A stretch of DNA of 64,000 bases from Rapana venosa. Its lineage: Eukaryota; Mollusca; Gastropoda; Neogastropoda; Muricidae. The position numbers and the translations under genes were made by a program. Shown piece by piece: positions 1 through 12,240 of the stretch (positions within the stretch are counted from its first letter, which is position 1; each line of letters starts with the position of its first letter). Under the pieces are notes generated by a model. That model ran no database searches, was not told the origin of the DNA, and was given only the letters and a program-made list of their open reading frames with translations. The stretch is from positions 45,401,861 through 45,465,860 of the forward strand of contig CM054134.1 in NCBI GenBank assembly GCA_028751875.1, given 5' to 3'.

Positions 1-222
1 AGAAGTCCTTCGGACGAGACTATAAACCGAGGTCCCGTGTGCGAACGGACGCAGAACATCTTGCGCACACGTTAAAACCCGTTCCGCTTTATGGAAGAGT
101 AGGCCATTGCGTGCCGGTGGGAACGGATGACACAATTGACAAAACTGCATCCACATGAGGACTAGATGTAAGAAAAGCACACGAGTGCTTATTCCATTTT
201 CCTCGAATTAAAAATGAATAAA
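1..222 (+). mobile_element. SINE family A, 5'-truncated copy
   Basis: The body begins with the phrase GACTATAAACCGAGGTCC and runs through CAGAACATCTTGCGCACACG to a tail (GTGCTTATTCCATT..CCTCGAA). It aligns by eye with the full-length copy at 60,791-61,146, which has a tRNA-like head. The head is missing here or lies before the window start. Confidence 0.75.
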
Positions 223-438
223 ATACAAATTTAAAAAAAAATTGGAGATAGAGACAGAGACAGAGACAGAGAGAGAGCACTTCCATTCTTTTGTTTATTA
301 CGAATGATACAAGATCCAAGACAGCCATAATAGGAAAAGTGTAGCTGGACTGCACACAATCCAAGTAAGACAACACATTATGATTGACTCTATTTAGACC
401 TATTTCCTTTGTATTCCTAATTTTTTAAAAAATCAATC

Positions 439-770
439 TTTTATTTCGAGGATAATGGAATAACACTCATGTACTTTTTTCCCCATCTAGTACCCGTACG
501 TATGCAGGTTTTGTAAATTTTGTCATCCGTTCCTCCAGCAAATAATGGCCTACTCTTCCGAAAAGCAGAACAGGTTTTAATGCGTGCGCAAGATGTTCTG
601 CGTGCGTTCGCACACGGGACCTCGGGTTTTTGACTCATACGAACGACTTTTGGGAGGAATGGAGTCGGCACTAATGTTATCCCCTTGACCGGGATTCGAA
701 CCCAGGTCAGCCGATCACGAGAACAATGCACAACGCTCTAACCAGATGGGCTGTCCTGTCCCTTTTACAT
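439..770 (-). mobile_element. SINE family A, near full-length with tRNA-like head
   Basis: Read on the minus strand, the head at 770-690 has an A-box-like stretch (CATCTGGTTAGAGCG) and a perfect B box (GGTTCGAATCCC near 689-700). The family A body follows, with a tail ending CCTCGAAATAAAAG at about 440. The head/body/tail layout is that of a tRNA-derived SINE transcribed by RNA polymerase III. Confidence 0.8.
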
Positions 771-830
771 TCTTCCAGACACCATCCTTTCCTTCAGCCC
801 TGCAGTTCTCTATCATGAGGCATTCCAACC

Positions 831-861
<31 letters not shown>
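831..861. repeat. (CA)n microsatellite
   Basis: An uninterrupted CA dinucleotide run lies just 5' of the SINE head and leads into CGCACGCATGCGCGTGCGCG, a short alternating purine/pyrimidine stretch. Confidence 0.95.
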
Positions 862-1030
862 TCGCACGCACGCATGCGCGTGCGCGTACTGAAGCATACA
901 TGCACGTATGTTTGCCGTGTTCACTCTCGCATGATATGCAGATCCAAACTGCAAGGGAATTCACGGACAGTACACATGCACACACAGTCAGAGATACGAT
1001 AAGAGACAGGCTAATAAGCTTTTCTTGTAG

Positions 1031-1058
1031 GGAGAGAGAGAGAGAGAGAGAGAGAGAG

Positions 1059-1141
<83 letters not shown>

Positions 1142-1245
1142 AGAGGAGAGAGAGAGGAGTGACAGAGACAGACAGAGACAGAGACAGACAGAGACAGGCA
1201 AACAGACAGACAGACAGACAGACAGGAAGGCAGATAGGCAGAGAC
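1031..1245. repeat. (GA)n and (GACA)n compound microsatellite
   Basis: A GA run of about 110 bp passes into GACA/CAGA repeats. All open frames over this stretch (Ser/Leu or Arg/Glu repeats) are artefacts of the repeat. Confidence 0.95.
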
Positions 1246-1257
1246 ATATATTTAGTA

Positions 1258-1507
1258 TGTATGTTCTTTCGAGCCAGGAGGCCCATAGAGCCGGAGCTTA
1301 TCCCGGTTTCTGTAGCGTTAAGCGAACTGATGGTTTTTCACCACCCCTGTGACAGGACGCTAGTCTGTCGCCAGATACTTCCCCAGCAGAGCTGGTACCC
1401 ACTTGTACACCTGGGTGGAGTGAGGAAAATAGGAGTAAAGTGTCTTTCCCAAGGACACAACACCGAGCCGAGCGGGAATCGAACCCGCGACCTCTGGATC
1501 ACGAGTT
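1258..1507 (-). mobile_element. SINE family C copy
   Basis: The conserved body contains GCCGGAGCTTATCCCGGTTT, CACCTGGGTGGAGTGAGG and GTGTCTTTCCCAAGGACACA. It ends on the right in a reverse-complement B box (GGGAATCGAACCCGCG, about 1,479-1,494), so the element reads on the minus strand. A second copy is at 7,180-7,412. This body is common in invertebrate SINEs, but I cannot name the family. Confidence 0.75.
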
Positions 1508-2965
1508 GACACATATATTTAGATGATGTATTTATATGCAAGATCTTGTTAATCCCTTGTTGATAAGGAGAAAATGAGTGGGTGGGTGGTAAACACATCA
1601 TTGCAAAAGATTATGGCACACAAACATAAATAGTGAATCTCATCTCCTTCATATGGAACCTCGGTTCATAGTCTCAACTGCAGGACTATCGAAGGTACTG
1701 ATGTTAACTCCAGGGAAAAACATCCTCTCGAGCAGACGGGATGGTGGTGGCTAAAGTTTCTTGCTGAATGCTCTATCCAGGCTGTCCTGCCCCGTCCCCT
1801 GCCATCTGAAAGCTGAAGTATCTCCTGTTCAGTTCTTATGCATAAACTAAAATGTGTCGCTTGTATAAAGTATTTACTGTGATCATAGCTCCCGGTGTCA
1901 TGTTGTTGAAACAGAATTAAGAGTTCTCTGGGGGTCATCCACCTTGTGCACCTGTCCCTCCAGGTAAAGTTTACAGCTGCACTGTTTCTGTCACAGCATG
2001 TATGAAGCATAAACGTTGTTAGCAGATATCTACTTACTGATTCAGGTTCTTATACTATAAACAAACGAAGCTGCAGATTTATAATCACAGTACTCTGTGA
2101 TAATGGAAGATTCGCCTAAGTCTGCTAAGTGTTCACACTATCAGAATTCTGCAAACTTTCAGAGGTAGCTTAAGTAGTGATGGTCTGAGCATGCCATCTT
2201 TTATGAAAGACATTTAACTCTTTATGGGCATCCAGGTGAGGGAGAGACCATTTGGATAAGGAGACATAGAATCTGAATCTCCAGACTGAAGCGGCTCTGA
2301 GGATGGAGAAGACAGACCATTGCTGCTGCCTGCATCAGTAATAGTCCTAAGCCCTGCCCCTGATCGACTTTCTATAGTCCATTGTGAAAGTTTCAGTAAT
2401 GTAGATCGCAATTGCAACAAACAAGCCCTTGCTTTAGGCTAAAATCTGTTGTTGTTTTTTAACCCAACAAAACAGAAGAAAACTGCACTCGAAACAAATT
2501 TCAAATATTGGTCTTAAACAATTTTGATGGAATACTAGATCAAAGATGAAGCTGAATATGATAGAGCAATACAGCATAGCAAGTGCAGAGACATGCCTTT
2601 ACTGCAGAAGATCAAAATGAAAAGTAAATAGTCATAGGCATCTGGTGGAGTTGGTGTACAAACAAAAGCATTAAGGAGTTTTACTAAGACATGACTGCAT
2701 CTATTTCTAAAAGCTTCAATTTTTATTTTATAAACAAAAATTGATGGGCTGTATCTTACAAAGGGCAGAGCATGTTGCCAAAATGAATGCAATGGTCAAA
2801 ATTAAACATAAGATTAAATCTGGAAATAGACAAAGCTGCACCTTTTTTTCCAGCAACTTTGTTCTGAAAATTTTGATTTAAAAAAAAGCAAGGAACCACA
2901 AAACCACTTTTCTCTATGACACAATACACCTACAAGTAAGGAAGCTCAGTCACCTGAACTTGTCG

Positions 2966-4039
2966 CTAGGTGTTTCTTGCTCTGGTGGACGTGACTTCAC
3001 CAACAAAGTCAGATGAAGAGTCGGGAGAACCACAGCGGATCCAGTTCAGAAATTCCCTTCTGAACCTGGTGCCAGTGAAGCAGTAGAGGAGAAAGTTGAC
3101 AGCGCTGTTGGCATACCACATCATGAAGGTCACTGAATACAGCAGCTCCTTGATGGCAGACAACCGGGGGCTTTGGGAGACCTCTTCACGGATGTAGTTG
3201 TACCAGACGATGCAGATGTTGACGGGCAGAGTCAGAACCAAGAACGCACAGGACAGAGCCAGAATCATGACCGTTGTTCTGGATGCAAGTTTCTTCCGTT
3301 TGTCGTTCATGTTCTCGTTACCAGCACTGTCCTTTGATACAGCACGAATCATCATGGAGGAAGAAGATGCCTGAAATAAAGTCCAGGACAACAAAGCATC
3401 ACATACAAGCTGACAGACAGATGGGATGACGGAAGAAAAGTACATGTCCATAGATGTAAAAACCTCCTTGTAAAAGCCAGCATACCACGCATATGAAGTA
3501 CAGCCTTTTGTTTCTGTCACCTCTTTCCCTGGTAAAACATGGACGTAGAAGACAAAACCCGTGATGACAACAACAGCTATGACAATCCATGTTCTTCGCA
3601 AGGTGCATATCGCTCTCATCTTATGCGGCCATTTGACTGCGATGGTTCTTTGAATCGTCACAGTGGTCACCAACCAGGCCGAGGTAGCGCCTGTAGAGTA
3701 GACAATCCACATGTGAAGCCTGCATATCACGGTATGCATGCGGCGCACATCTAACTGGAACAGTTTGATCAACCACATACGTAACGCTCCAGTATACAAC
3801 AGCAGAATATCCGACATGGCAAGAGCCATCAGAATGGCGTGCTGTGAAGAGTTATGGTCCTTGATACGATGCATCACACATATGGTGGCGATGTTTCCAA
3901 AGCCCCCGAGAAGAAGAACACAGGGAGGCCATATTTTCCAGAACAGCAAAGCTGCCTGGTATTCAGCGTAGAGCTCTTTTGGATGTGTTGACGTTTGGCT
4001 ATCGTTTAGTACAATGTCGCTGTTTGAGATGTTATTCAT
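2966..4039 (-). CDS. Rhodopsin-like GPCR, intact (copy 1)
   Basis: This 357-residue intronless ORF encodes a seven-transmembrane receptor, predicted at the plasma membrane and coupled to G proteins. An extracellular N-terminus with possible N-glycosylation sites (NIS, NDS) leads into TM1 with the GN signature (GGFGNIATICV, about 45-55). TM2 has MALAMSDILLL. A TM3 Cys (C106) could pair with an ECL2 Cys. The usual DRY is replaced by QRT (TIQRTIAV), and TM7 has NSAVNFLLYC in place of NPxxY. A Ser-rich tail closes the protein. Residues suggest the lophotrochozoan expanded neuropeptide/FMRFamide-receptor-like group, but the ligand is unknown. An intron-acceptor-like TTTTGCAG lies 77 bases upstream of the ATG, so a 5' UTR intron is likely. 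This is the only full-length open copy of the four in the window. Confidence 0.9.
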   Translation of the reverse strand: MNNISNSDIVLNDSQTSTHPKELYAEYQAALLFWKIWPPCVLLLGGFGNIATICVMHRIKDHNSSQHAILMALAMSDILLLYTGALRMWLIKLFQLDVRRMHTVICRLHMWIVYSTGATSAWLVTTVTIQRTIAVKWPHKMRAICTLRRTWIVIAVVVITGFVFYVHVLPGKEVTETKGCTSYAWYAGFYKEVFTSMDMYFSSVIPSVCQLVCDALLSWTLFQASSSSMMIRAVSKDSAGNENMNDKRKKLASRTTVMILALSCAFLVLTLPVNICIVWYNYIREEVSQSPRLSAIKELLYSVTFMMWYANSAVNFLLYCFTGTRFRREFLNWIRCGSPDSSSDFVGEVTSTRARNT

Positions 4040-4116
4040 CCTTTGTTTATGTTGCTTTCTTTTTTATTTCTCTTTGGAAAAGAGGGACAAACTTTTCCGC
4101 CAAAGATCTCCCACAT
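4036..4116 (-). promoter_or_regulatory. Upstream ORF abutting the GPCR start
   Basis: Directly after a TTTTGCAG splice-acceptor-like sequence, an ATG opens a 26-codon reading frame. Its TGA overlaps the receptor start codon in an ATGA arrangement. This could dampen translation or allow reinitiation. The sequence shows the frame; the role is inference. Confidence 0.4.
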
Positions 4117-4639
4117 CTGCAAAATCATAGTAAGGAATGGAATAGCAAGTTGAAGTTTCTCGTGAAATCAATTTAAACTAGTCAAAGCTTGACAAAATCT
4201 CGACTTGTATGCTACTTGGGTCTTGAGTTTGAATTATATATAATGTATGTGTAATTGAATGCTAGCAAGATCGAATATGAAAGTCCTCGTGCATATTCCT
4301 ATGTTTGTGCTTGTGTATATCAGTGTGTTCGTGTTCGTGTTCGCACAATCGTTTGTAAATGCTTCCGTGTATAAAATACTTTTAAATAGAAAATGAAATC
4401 ACACATACGAAATTAAAAGCAAAAAGAAAGCTCAAATGATGTGCAAGAGGATCAAGAAAACAATATCAGACATGCATGCATGTTTGTCTAATTGTTAAGA
4501 GCGTTTGTATATATTAATTGCATTGTAAAAAATAATTCAAGCAAACAAGTAAATGAATACTGATTACATTTCAGGAAAAAATAAACATTCAGTCATGTTT
4601 TTACTAAATACAAAAAACATAATACAAGTCACTGTGCTG

Positions 4640-4790
4640 CAGTTGCTCATGCCATGGACTCTTCACTAGAAGATCTTTGGTTCGAGTCCAGCCAGATGCT
4701 GAGATTTTGAGACTTTTAACTACTGCTTCCCAGAATTCAGAGTATCTTTGGTTCCTGTTCTGGTCAAGGAGCAGCAAAACATGCCTCCCT
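4640..4790 (+). mobile_element. tRNA-like SINE head fragment
   Basis: The stretch holds a B-box match (GGTTCGAGTCC at about 4,680-4,690) and an upstream A-box-like TTGCTCATGCCATGG. The anticodon arm does not fold cleanly, so a functional tRNA is unlikely. The mirrored copy is near 53,640-53,770. Confidence 0.4.
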
Positions 4791-5017
4791 CCATCAGCTG
4801 TGTGACAGGTGTTCCGCCAGATGCCGGACTGGTGCATGCCACTGAAAACACATCTCAGCTTCTCTCTTTATCATCCGGCTTAAAATCTCATCTATTTCCC
4901 ACTAGGTAAGTTCCATGTTAGTTCTGATTTCTTGTGCCTTTTGTCTTGGGTTTTACCCTTCATTCCTTTGTCTGAAAATGTTACTCTTTGTGCAGGAAAC
5001 TGCATAAAAAGACGTTT

Positions 5018-5195
<178 letters not shown>

Positions 5196-5579
5196 ATCAG
5201 CCACTGAGTGAATCGCCCATTCGAGGTAGCGACCACCACAATATCCCTCCAACGACCTTTCCCTCATAAACCTCTAACCAAAAAGGCTTTGACACAAACT
5301 TACCACAGGAACAGAAGTGGATGGGGAAGCCAAATCTGGGGTCACCATAAGATGTGACCCTTCAAATCAGAGGCTTTTTTTTATATTGTATAAAGATCGA
5401 TGATAATGATGTGGATGTAATGATGCTGTTAAGGAAGTACATGTGCTTTGAGACTACAGTCAGGGTTGTACTCTACACTTACTATCATAATATATCCCGG
5501 CATCAACCTGGCGCGAGAGATACGGACACCTGCAGTGTTGGTCAGAGAATTTGAGCAACGTTTTTAAAATCCCATCCGT

Positions 5580-5775
5580 TAAGTGGAAAAAGTTCGACTG
5601 TGTGGCCCCAGTCTTTTCAATGACCACACAGCACACTCACTCTGGGAAGGAGCTGGCCGGAGTGTGAAAAAAATTCCTATGACTCTTACAGGATTCGAAC
5701 CTGCGCGACCTTCCAATTCGAAACCCAAGGCGCTAGCCATTGTGCTGAGGGTGATAGTAAGACTCCCCTTGTTTT
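5580..5775 (-). mobile_element. SINE with tRNA-Arg-like head (family D)
   Basis: On the minus strand the head contains A-box-like GCACAATGGCTAGCGC and a B box, GGTTCGAATCC. A TTTCGAA stretch sits where an Arg(TCG) anticodon loop would be, but the anticodon stem does not pair. A body containing CACACTCCGGCCAGCTCC and GACTGGGGCCACACAG follows. The mirrored copy is at 52,640-52,830. Confidence 0.55.
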
Positions 5776-6481
5776 CCAAATAATATTGACCGTTTACCTG
5801 TGTTGTCTTCAGTGAATAGTATCAATATTCATGAAACGACAAAGCAAATGTTAGACAGAGCAGCTGTATGTTGAAGTCAGGAAATACGCGTAGAGCGATC
5901 AGTGAAAAATCAAGCACAGATAATAGTAATCTCTTGTTTTTGTCAAACATAATGGCAATGATTATCTCTAAGTATCTTTAACAGAGCTGTGTCGAAACTC
6001 TGTCTACCACGATTTTTTAATTTAAGAAGTTGTGGGGGGTTACTCGGAAAAGCTCAAGGTTGAACTAGCACCATGTTTATTTTAGACCCGCCTATCTTTT
6101 CTTTAATTTTGAGGATGAAGAGATAGTTGATGAGGAGGAGTTTGACCAGAAGGCTTATATTTTTGTATTGCAAAGAAGTATTGCCATCTGTTAATAAATC
6201 ATTGTTAATGGCAGGACAGATACACAAAAACTGTACAAGAGTTTTGTGAGAAAAGATGATGGACAAGGTTATTGTTCCAGTTATCTTTTCTTCGACAAGG
6301 ACGACAACTGCATGATTACAGCAGATGTAACTGTGTCATAAAGGCGTTATCAGTGCCAGCCAGTATCCCTCAAATCTGGTAACGGTGATACTGCAACTAG
6401 CAAGGACTGAACCATCACTGACCTGTTGTGTTGTTTCATTAAGCGCTATTACCACTTGCACCGCCAAGTGCTAAAATAAAA

Positions 6482-6778
<297 letters not shown>

Positions 6779-6882
6779 TTGATGTGTGTATAAATCCTAT
6801 AAATGATGTTTGCTTGGGTTTAGTTTTGTTAAGTACAGAAAAAACACAATCCCCCATTTCCATTACGCACGCGCGCTCACAC

Positions 6883-6883
<1 letters not shown>

Positions 6884-6972
<89 letters not shown>
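6884..6972. repeat. (GACA)n(CA)n microsatellite
   Basis: CAGA repeats lead into an uninterrupted CA run of about 60 bp. The mirrored site (51,484-51,570) is shorter and interrupted. Confidence 0.95.
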
Positions 6973-6975
<3 letters not shown>

Positions 6976-7179
6976 TAGTATCAATTGCTGTCTTATTACT
7001 ACTGAAACGTTTTTTCCTGAATACAATTATGGGTAGTTTCATTTCAAGTGAAACATCCTCTCAAATCAAAACAGTTTTCTCACATCATGGATTGGGAATA
7101 TTCAAAACAATCTTAAAACTATAACAACAAAACTGAGATTCATAAGAATTGGTACAACTTAAGCAGTATAAAAAAAAAG

Positions 7180-7412
7180 TATGTTCTTTCGAGCCAGAAG
7201 GCCCATAGAGCCGGAGCTTATCCCGGTTTCTGTAGCGTTAAGCGAACTGATGGTTTTTCACCACCCCTGTGACAGGACGCTAGTCTGTCGCCAGATACTT
7301 CCCCAGCAGAGCTGGTACCCACTTGTACACCTGGGTGGAGTGAGGAAAATAGGAGTAAAGTGTCTTTCCCAAGGGCACAACACCGAGCCGAGCGGGGATC
7401 GAACCCGCGAAC
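7180..7412 (-). mobile_element. SINE family C copy inside the left arm
   Basis: This copy is nearly identical to the one at 1,258-1,507. It has the same GGAGCTTATCCCGGTTTC and CACCTGGGTGGAGTGAGG phrases and ends in a B box. The mirrored copy at 51,070-51,292 is far noisier. Confidence 0.75.
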
Positions 7413-8487
7413 AACTTAAGCAGAGGCTGTTTATTTATCAACAATGTCAAGCTAGACCAACTTTTAAAAAAAATTGTGCTAAAAATTACAAGCAATCATG
7501 TCATCCTTCTGTGCATGATCAGTTTAACTATAATCCCAACCGCACGGGATAATAATTATGATAACCTTGGTTCTTAACTTGGTCAGCTAAAAGGGAAGTC
7601 TGAGGCATGTAGACATGTCAGAATCCATTGTCAAAGTGGTTTTCTCTCCATACAGAGCTTTAGAGTCTCAAAATAAAGAAGCTTTGCTTTTTACCTGTCT
7701 GAGATATAACATAAGGATTTCTTCATTTTTGCGAATTTGAATTTTTCACAAAGCTTGTTGTCACGATTTGTCCCAAGGTGGAAAAGTAATAAAGAATCTG
7801 TGAAAGTCTAAGGTCAGGCCAGTACGTTGGATGATGGAAAGCTTAGATGGTTTGCTTTTGTAGACTAGTTACTGAGGCTTTGCGGTTTTGTTGTTGTCAG
7901 TTTAACCCCTTAGGCGCTACCCAGATTACGCTCTCTCTGTCACTCATCATACTTTGGAACTTTGTGACACGGTAAGCACGTTGAAGTGAAGTTTGCATGC
8001 ATGGCGGTTTTCAAGTACCTCGCGTATAGGCAGCCATACTCAGACACTGGAGTATTTTTGTTCCGTTGTTAGAAGAACACAGGTTGCTACGCTGTGAGCC
8101 TGTCGTGGCTAAAGAAAATTCCAACATGACATTTGGAAGCAGAACGAAGTTTAGTGCAGGCCTCGGCACTCAGCTTACATCAACAACTGACACAGCAGTT
8201 TGGCTTTTTTGTTTTTTTAAATAGGCCAGGCACATGTGTTGTCTTGTAGCAGGATAGAATGCCCAGCCTCTGAAAAAAAACACGTCTTTTTCATACACAC
8301 TTTCTGGCAGAAAGAGCACCATTTTCAGACAAGATCTGAATCAACTTTGGGCAGTAGGAGTTGGAGAAAACTAAATACAATCTTCTCAGCTTAAAAAACC
8401 AAGGTCTCAGTATATAACTGATCTTTTATTGACCACACATCACTCTGAGCCATTTCTGTTTGAGATATCATGGAAGATGATGATGCT
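7413..8487. other. Arm sequence without recognisable gene
   Basis: Short open frames only, none resembling a known family. The sequence is AT-rich and runs directly into the gap. Confidence 0.5.
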
Positions 8488-8987
8488 NNNNNNNNNNNNN
8501 NNNNNNNNNNNNNNNNNNNNNNNNNNNNNNNNNNNNNNNNNNNNNNNNNNNNNNNNNNNNNNNNNNNNNNNNNNNNNNNNNNNNNNNNNNNNNNNNNNNN
8601 NNNNNNNNNNNNNNNNNNNNNNNNNNNNNNNNNNNNNNNNNNNNNNNNNNNNNNNNNNNNNNNNNNNNNNNNNNNNNNNNNNNNNNNNNNNNNNNNNNNN
8701 NNNNNNNNNNNNNNNNNNNNNNNNNNNNNNNNNNNNNNNNNNNNNNNNNNNNNNNNNNNNNNNNNNNNNNNNNNNNNNNNNNNNNNNNNNNNNNNNNNNN
8801 NNNNNNNNNNNNNNNNNNNNNNNNNNNNNNNNNNNNNNNNNNNNNNNNNNNNNNNNNNNNNNNNNNNNNNNNNNNNNNNNNNNNNNNNNNNNNNNNNNNN
8901 NNNNNNNNNNNNNNNNNNNNNNNNNNNNNNNNNNNNNNNNNNNNNNNNNNNNNNNNNNNNNNNNNNNNNNNNNNNNNNNNNNNNNNN
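8488..8987. other. Assembly gap (500 N)
   Basis: Exactly 500 N, a fixed-size scaffolding gap. It ends the left inverted arm. Open frames drawn across it are meaningless. Confidence 0.99.
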
Positions 8988-9060
8988 AAATACTTTAAAT
9001 TTATAGGATTCAAACCCACGACCTTCCAGCCAGTAACGTCACACGACAACTACTTCGTAA
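8988..9060 (-). mobile_element. SINE head fragment with B-box-like site
   Basis: On the minus strand GGTCGTGGGTTTGAATCC resembles a tRNA T-arm/B box preceded by a plausible tRNA-like head. The rest of the element is lost in the gap. Confidence 0.35.
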
Positions 9061-9163
9061 TGGTGGCTGCTAAAAACAATCAATCCATCAAACTATGGCC
9101 AATTCAGTCACCAAATTTGAAAACAAATCTTGTTATTTATTATGTGACCCATCACTCACTGGT

Positions 9164-12100
9164 TCACTGGTCCCGTAACCCGCCAGGGTCGTGGGGGCGC
9201 TGCATGGTGGACGAACGGTGGACCAGCTGGCTCCACTTAGCGCGGTCGTGGGCAAGTGCCTGGGTGACACTGAAGTCCTCCCCTGTCCAATCACGGATGT
9301 CGTCGGCCCACTTTCTCCTCTGTCTGCCCGTTTCTTTTCCCCCTGGACTGTTCCTTGCAGGATGGTCTTTGCAAGTCCTTCTGAGCGTGTTACGTGCCCA
9401 TACCATCTGATTTTCCTCTTTTTGCCGTGGTCAGTAGGTCTTCATACCCGCACCTGTTGAGTGATCATTCTGCGGACTTCATTGTTGGTGACTTTGGTCC
9501 TTGTATGAGATGCCAAGGACCCTTTGAGGCATCTATTTCTATGCTTGGATCCTCCTTTGTGGGTCTGCGTTTAGTGTCCATGCCTCACATGCGTAAAGCA
9601 TGATTGAGGTGACTAGCGCGTTTAGTAATTTACCTTGGTTCGAGAGGGATGTTTCTGTCTCTCCATATGGTCTTCAGTCTTGCCATTGCTCTGTTTTGGC
9701 CGCTCTTGCTAGGATTTCGGTCTTCGATCCTCCTCACTTATGATGGCTCCAAGGTACTTGAAATGGTCAACTGTCTCCAGTTCTTTCCGCTGAGAGTGAT
9801 CTTGGTGGTGATTGGTGGGCACTGTTTGTCATGAGCTTGGTTTTCTCGGCACTGATTTCCATGCCGTATCGGGAGGATATTTCGCCCATTTTCTTCACTA
9901 GGATGGCCAGTTCCTCTTCATTTCCTGCCAGCCCGTCAATGTCATCGGCAAACCTGAGGTTGGTGATTGTTCGCCCCTCCAATGCTGACTGTGCCTGTTG
10001 GTCTTCCAAGGCGTCAGTCATGATGCTTTCGAGGAAAATGTTAAATAGTGCCCGGCGATAGCAGAACCTGTCGGACCCCAACTGAGGTACGGAACATTCC
10101 CTACCGTGCCCTGTACGAGTACTGCATGGTGGCCTTTGAGTAGAGTTCTTTGATGGTGGGGAAATCAGCTTTGGCCATGTTGAATTTGTTTCATGGTGGC
10201 CCCAAAGAGCGTCATGCCATAACTCTATCAAAGGGCCTTCTTAAAATCAATAAAGAGTGGAAGATGTCTTGTGATGCGGGCTGTATTTCTCACACAGAAC
10301 CCTCAGGTTGAATATTGTTCTGTGGTGCTTCAAATTGGGCAAAAAACCCGGCCCTGCTCTTCGGCGATGATCTCTTCTGCCTTGGGGTTTCACCCTGTTA
10401 TGATCACTTTCAGCATGATTTTACTGGCATGATTATGAGGCTGATTGTCCTGTATTTTTGGCACTGCTGGAGGTTTTTCTTGGGGAGAGTTATGATGAGT
10501 GATTGGGTTCCAGGGTGTAGGCCACTCTCGGTCTGCCAGATCTTGTTGCAGATATTGTAAGGATGTCTGCCCACTGGCTTCTCCCGTGTTGGATCAGCTC
10601 TGCTGGGATGTTGTCGATTCCTGTGATTTTCCTTTCTTCAGCGATCTAATTGCTACTTCTACTTCCTCGCGTAAAATTTGGGGAAGTTGTCTTTATTCGA
10701 TGAGGCTTGGCTTGCAAGAACGCGGGGGTCACTAGCGTCTGATGATTGTAGAGTTCGGAACAGTTTTCCGTCCATCTCCCAACGATTTCCTTCTTTTCTG
10801 TTAGGCAATTCCCTTCTTTGTCCTGGATTTTAAATGATCTTCCCTGTTTCTGTTTGGTGAGCTCTTTCACAATCTGGTATGTATTCTGCTTTATTCTTTG
10901 TCAGGCTCTCTTCGATTTCTGTACATTGTTTCTCTATCCATTCCCCCTTGGTCTTCTTCATGTCTCTCCTGATCTTCTTTTTTACTTCTCTGTACTCAAC
11001 TGCTCTTCCTGTAGTGTTTGCTTTCTTCAGGTCTCGTTTTTGTCACACATATTAAAGATTTCATCTTTTGACCTATGGTTGTGTTTTTCGGCGATGTTTG
11101 CCCAAAAAGTATGCTTGCTGTCTCAGTCATCACAGTGTTAAAACTGGTGGTCATCGTTTCGGGCATCTTCTTCAAGTGCCGCATTTGGTGCGAATTTCCT
11201 CCTATTGTTGCTTGGAAGGATCGGCGATGGTGGGGTCCTTCAGTTTGTCCAGGTGAACTTGAGTCTGGTGTTCTTTGTCTTATTGGTCTTCTTCAATCGG
11301 ACTTCTAAAGTTCAGGAGCACGAGGTCATGATCGCTGCCCCTGTCTGCACTGGAATGTCCTCGTCTTGGCTCTGTTGATGCCAGATCGAAACCGGTTCTG
11401 CACCAGGATGTAGTCAATCTGGTTGTGATGGATCCCATTGGGTGCAGCCTGTCCAGCGTCGGATGCCCTTTTGTTCTCAAAGGGGATTGGCGAGCACCGT
11501 GTCATTGTAGCTGGCAAATTCCAGTAGTCGGGGTCCTCGCTCATTGGTGATTGTATTACAGGGGGGACCGCAGAATTTGGGTCCAGTCTTTTAGTGCGTC
11601 TCCCCCCACCTTAGCGTTCCAGTTCCCTGGATGATCAAGATGTTTTTTCTTGTTCATCTTATCGATGATGCCTGTAGTTGGTTTTTAGGGAATTCCTCTA
11701 CGACTTCGTATCGTGATCCGTTGTTGGTGCGTAGGCTTGAATCACTGTGAGTTGAATGGGGCTGCCTGAGGCGGATGGCATAATCCGGCTGTTTACTGGG
11801 TAGTATCCTATTACCGAGTTCTTGATGTTCTTGTTGACAAGCATGCCTACGCCATTGATATGCTTGTCCTGCTCCCGCTATAGTAGAGCAAATGGCCCTC
11901 GTCAGTATGGTGTTCACCGTGCTCTTTCCCTCTGACCTCACAGAGACCTACCAGATGCCGGTTGTACCTGTCCAGTCGTAAATCAGTTCTTGGAGTTTGC
12001 CTGTTTGGGCCAGACTTCTGACGTTCCCCGTTGCGTTTGGGGATGTAGTCCCCTTCCTCTGATCTTTTTTGTAGGGTTCACCCGTAGACACTTGGCGCCT

Positions 12101-12240
12101 CCGCCTGGTGGCAGACGGAAGGCGCGGTCCTTGTTGACCCGGGCGGCGACCGATCCCGGGATATTCTTAATTTTCGTCCGTTCCATTTAGCGTGTCTTGG
12201 GCAAAAGTAGCCTGGCGGCGCCCATCTCTCTCCAGGCGTG
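9164..12240 (-). mobile_element. RTE-like non-LTR retrotransposon, frameshifted
   Basis: Read on the minus strand, the pieces fall in order for an endonuclease plus reverse transcriptase polyprotein. An apurinic-type endonuclease start (NVRSLAQTGKLQEL-like, about 12,020) comes first. Its C-terminal part (HHNQIDYILVQNRFRS and DRGSDHDLVLLNF) is at about 11,310-11,440. The reverse transcriptase has ALFNIFLESIMTDAL and the catalytic FADDID near 9,930-10,050. The C-terminal tail (KWADDIRDWTGEDF...WSQLVHRSS...GGLRDQ) stops at 9,164. Many frameshifts and stops separate the blocks, so no full ORF exists. The element is decayed, the consensus is poor, or both. The clade call rests on tail and RT motifs; CR1/L2 is the alternative. 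Confidence 0.75.

Noticed and set aside
830..1352. Ser/Leu- and Arg/Glu-repeat proteins
   Set aside because: Translations of the (GA)n and (GACA)n microsatellites. The same applies at 5,017-5,267, 6,482-6,718, 43,585-44,082 and 61,560-61,910.
1477..1500. A functional tRNA gene at the B-box end of SINE family C
   Set aside because: No complete cloverleaf could be formed and the sequence is repeated with its SINE body.
5690..5770. A functional tRNA-Arg(TCG) gene
   Set aside because: The B box and acceptor are good, but the anticodon stem does not pair and a SINE body follows directly.
8429..9049. Open frames of 178-193 codons across the first gap
   Set aside because: They consist almost entirely of N. 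The same holds for frames over 26,154-26,988 and 56,782-57,518.
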